DNA of 64,000 nucleotides from Allobosea lupini (GTDB lineage Bacteria; Pseudomonadota; Alphaproteobacteria; Rhizobiales; Beijerinckiaceae): contig NZ_FOAN01000001.1 in the NCBI RefSeq assembly GCF_900109525.1, forward strand, positions 186,001-250,000, in the 5' to 3' direction. The position numbers and the translations under genes were made by a program. The notes beneath the pieces were generated by a model. It made no database searches. It was not told the origin of the DNA and was given only the letters and a program-made list of their open reading frames with translations. Of the stretch, positions 63,338-64,000 are shown in pieces (position 1 is the first letter of the stretch; each line of letters starts with the position of its first letter).

Positions 63338-64000
63338 ATGAGCCAGTCCTATCGTTGGGTGATCGTCGCCGCAGGCGGCCTGCTCGGCTGCGTCGCGGTC
63401 GGCGCCATGTTCTCGTTGCCGGTCTTCCTGCGGCCGATGTCGCAGGATACCGGCTGGTCCGTCACCGGGATCTCGACGGCGATGACGATCGGTTTCCTCG
63501 CCATGGCGGCAGCCAGCATGGTCTGGGGCAATCTCTCCGATCGCTATGGGCCGCGCCCGGTGGTGCTGACCGGATCGATCGTCCTGGCTGCGAGCCTGGC
63601 GCTCGCGAGCAGGGCGGATTCCCTGATCGAATTCCAGCTGCTCTTCGGCCTTCTGGTCGGTGCGGCGACCGCGGCTGTCTTCGCGCCGATGATGGCCTGC
63701 GTCACCGGCTGGTTCGACACCCAGCGCGGCCTTGCGGTCTCGCTCGTCTCGGCCGGCATGGGGATGGCGCCGATGACCATGGCGCCGCTCGCAGCCTGGC
63801 TGGTCACCATCCATGACTGGCGCGCCTCGATGCAGATCATCGCCGCCATCGCGGCGGTGCTGATGATCCCTGCGGCGCTCCTGGTGCGCCGGCCGCCAGC
63901 GTTGGAGGCAGCTGCTGCCAAGACCGAGGCGACCGAAGTCACGCAAGGAGAGATGAGCGTCGGCCAGGCGGTGCGTTCGCCCCAGTTCATCACGCTCATG
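63338..64000 (+). CDS. MFS transporter, N-terminal part (runs off the window)
   Basis: The frame starts at ATG 63338, with GGAGAAGG upstream, and stays open for 221 codons to the last base. Six hydrophobic helices can be traced (first: VIVAAGGLLGCVAVGAMFSL), with the MFS loop 2-3 motif as GNLSDRYGPRPV and TGWFDTQRGLAVSLVSAGMG near helix 5. This pattern resembles the oxalate/formate and monocarboxylate-type branch. The last residues begin the central cytoplasmic loop. The second half lies beyond the window, so the substrate class is tentative. Confidence 0.85.
   Translation, partial: MSQSYRWVIVAAGGLLGCVAVGAMFSLPVFLRPMSQDTGWSVTGISTAMTIGFLAMAAASMVWGNLSDRYGPRPVVLTGSIVLAASLALASRADSLIEFQLLFGLLVGAATAAVFAPMMACVTGWFDTQRGLAVSLVSAGMGMAPMTMAPLAAWLVTIHDWRASMQIIAAIAAVLMIPAALLVRRPPALEAAAAKTEATEVTQGEMSVGQAVRSPQFITLM

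Overview
The window is a GC-rich alphaproteobacterial chromosome segment. Gene content and order point to Hyphomicrobiales (Rhizobiales), and a Bosea-like genus is my best guess. The grounds are the bamA-lpxD-fabZ-lpxA-lpxI-lpxB run using LpxI, the gltA-gltX-comEC-lexA-moeA-moaC-trpCDG order, ppiD-trpE facing tpiA-secG-pyrG, the recG-sdhE-mfd group, periplasmic glucan genes opgG-opgH, an IalB-family protein, a GTTC-N7-GTTC LexA box, and orphan tripartite-tricarboxylate (Bug) binding proteins. No rRNA, tRNA, CRISPR array, transposase or integrase was recognised.

Layout. 1-5.2 kb: outer-membrane and lipid A biogenesis, on the plus strand and tightly coupled. 5.2-17 kb: mostly minus strand, with a Bug-type binding protein, gltA, gltX, divergent comEC, lexA, molybdopterin genes moeA and moaC, and trpC, trpD, trpG. 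17-27.6 kb: an accessory block containing a MarR-controlled doxX/SRPBCC/DUF1579 unit, an ECF sigma factor with a DGPF-domain partner, an aldo-keto reductase and MFS exporter facing a LysR regulator, and a TrpXYZ-like ABC importer. It separates trpG from trpE. 27.6-34.2 kb: trpE, ppiD, tpiA, secG, pyrG. 34.2-38 kb: a GFA-type zinc protein, a three-gene DUF350/DUF1190/ATP-grasp module of unknown function, and a VOC protein. 38-45.4 kb: opgH, opgG, glmU, glmS (envelope glucans and UDP-GlcNAc supply). 45.4-55.1 kb: DUF454, DUF502, an inserted AraC/LysR/Rid-family trio, then recG, sdhE, mfd. 55.2-64 kb: a degenerate adenylate-forming-enzyme homolog, a YejA-like peptide-binding protein, an IalB-family protein, mazG, arfB, recX, a second Bug protein, a PhnB-like VOC protein, and an MFS transporter cut by the window edge.

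Much of the window is conserved housekeeping interrupted by short accessory insertions. Lipid A synthesis (lpxD, lpxA, lpxI, lpxB), UDP-GlcNAc synthesis (glmS, glmU) and outer-membrane assembly (bamA) all serve the envelope, while lexA, recG, mfd and recX serve DNA repair. The signals I consider most worth following are the DUF350-DUF1190-ATP-grasp module, the MarR palindromes that cover a consensus -35 box, the adenylate-forming homolog that appears to lack its ATP loop, and three families of small palindromic intergenic repeats. One repeat family ends in CTAG and supplies the stop codons of two different genes.
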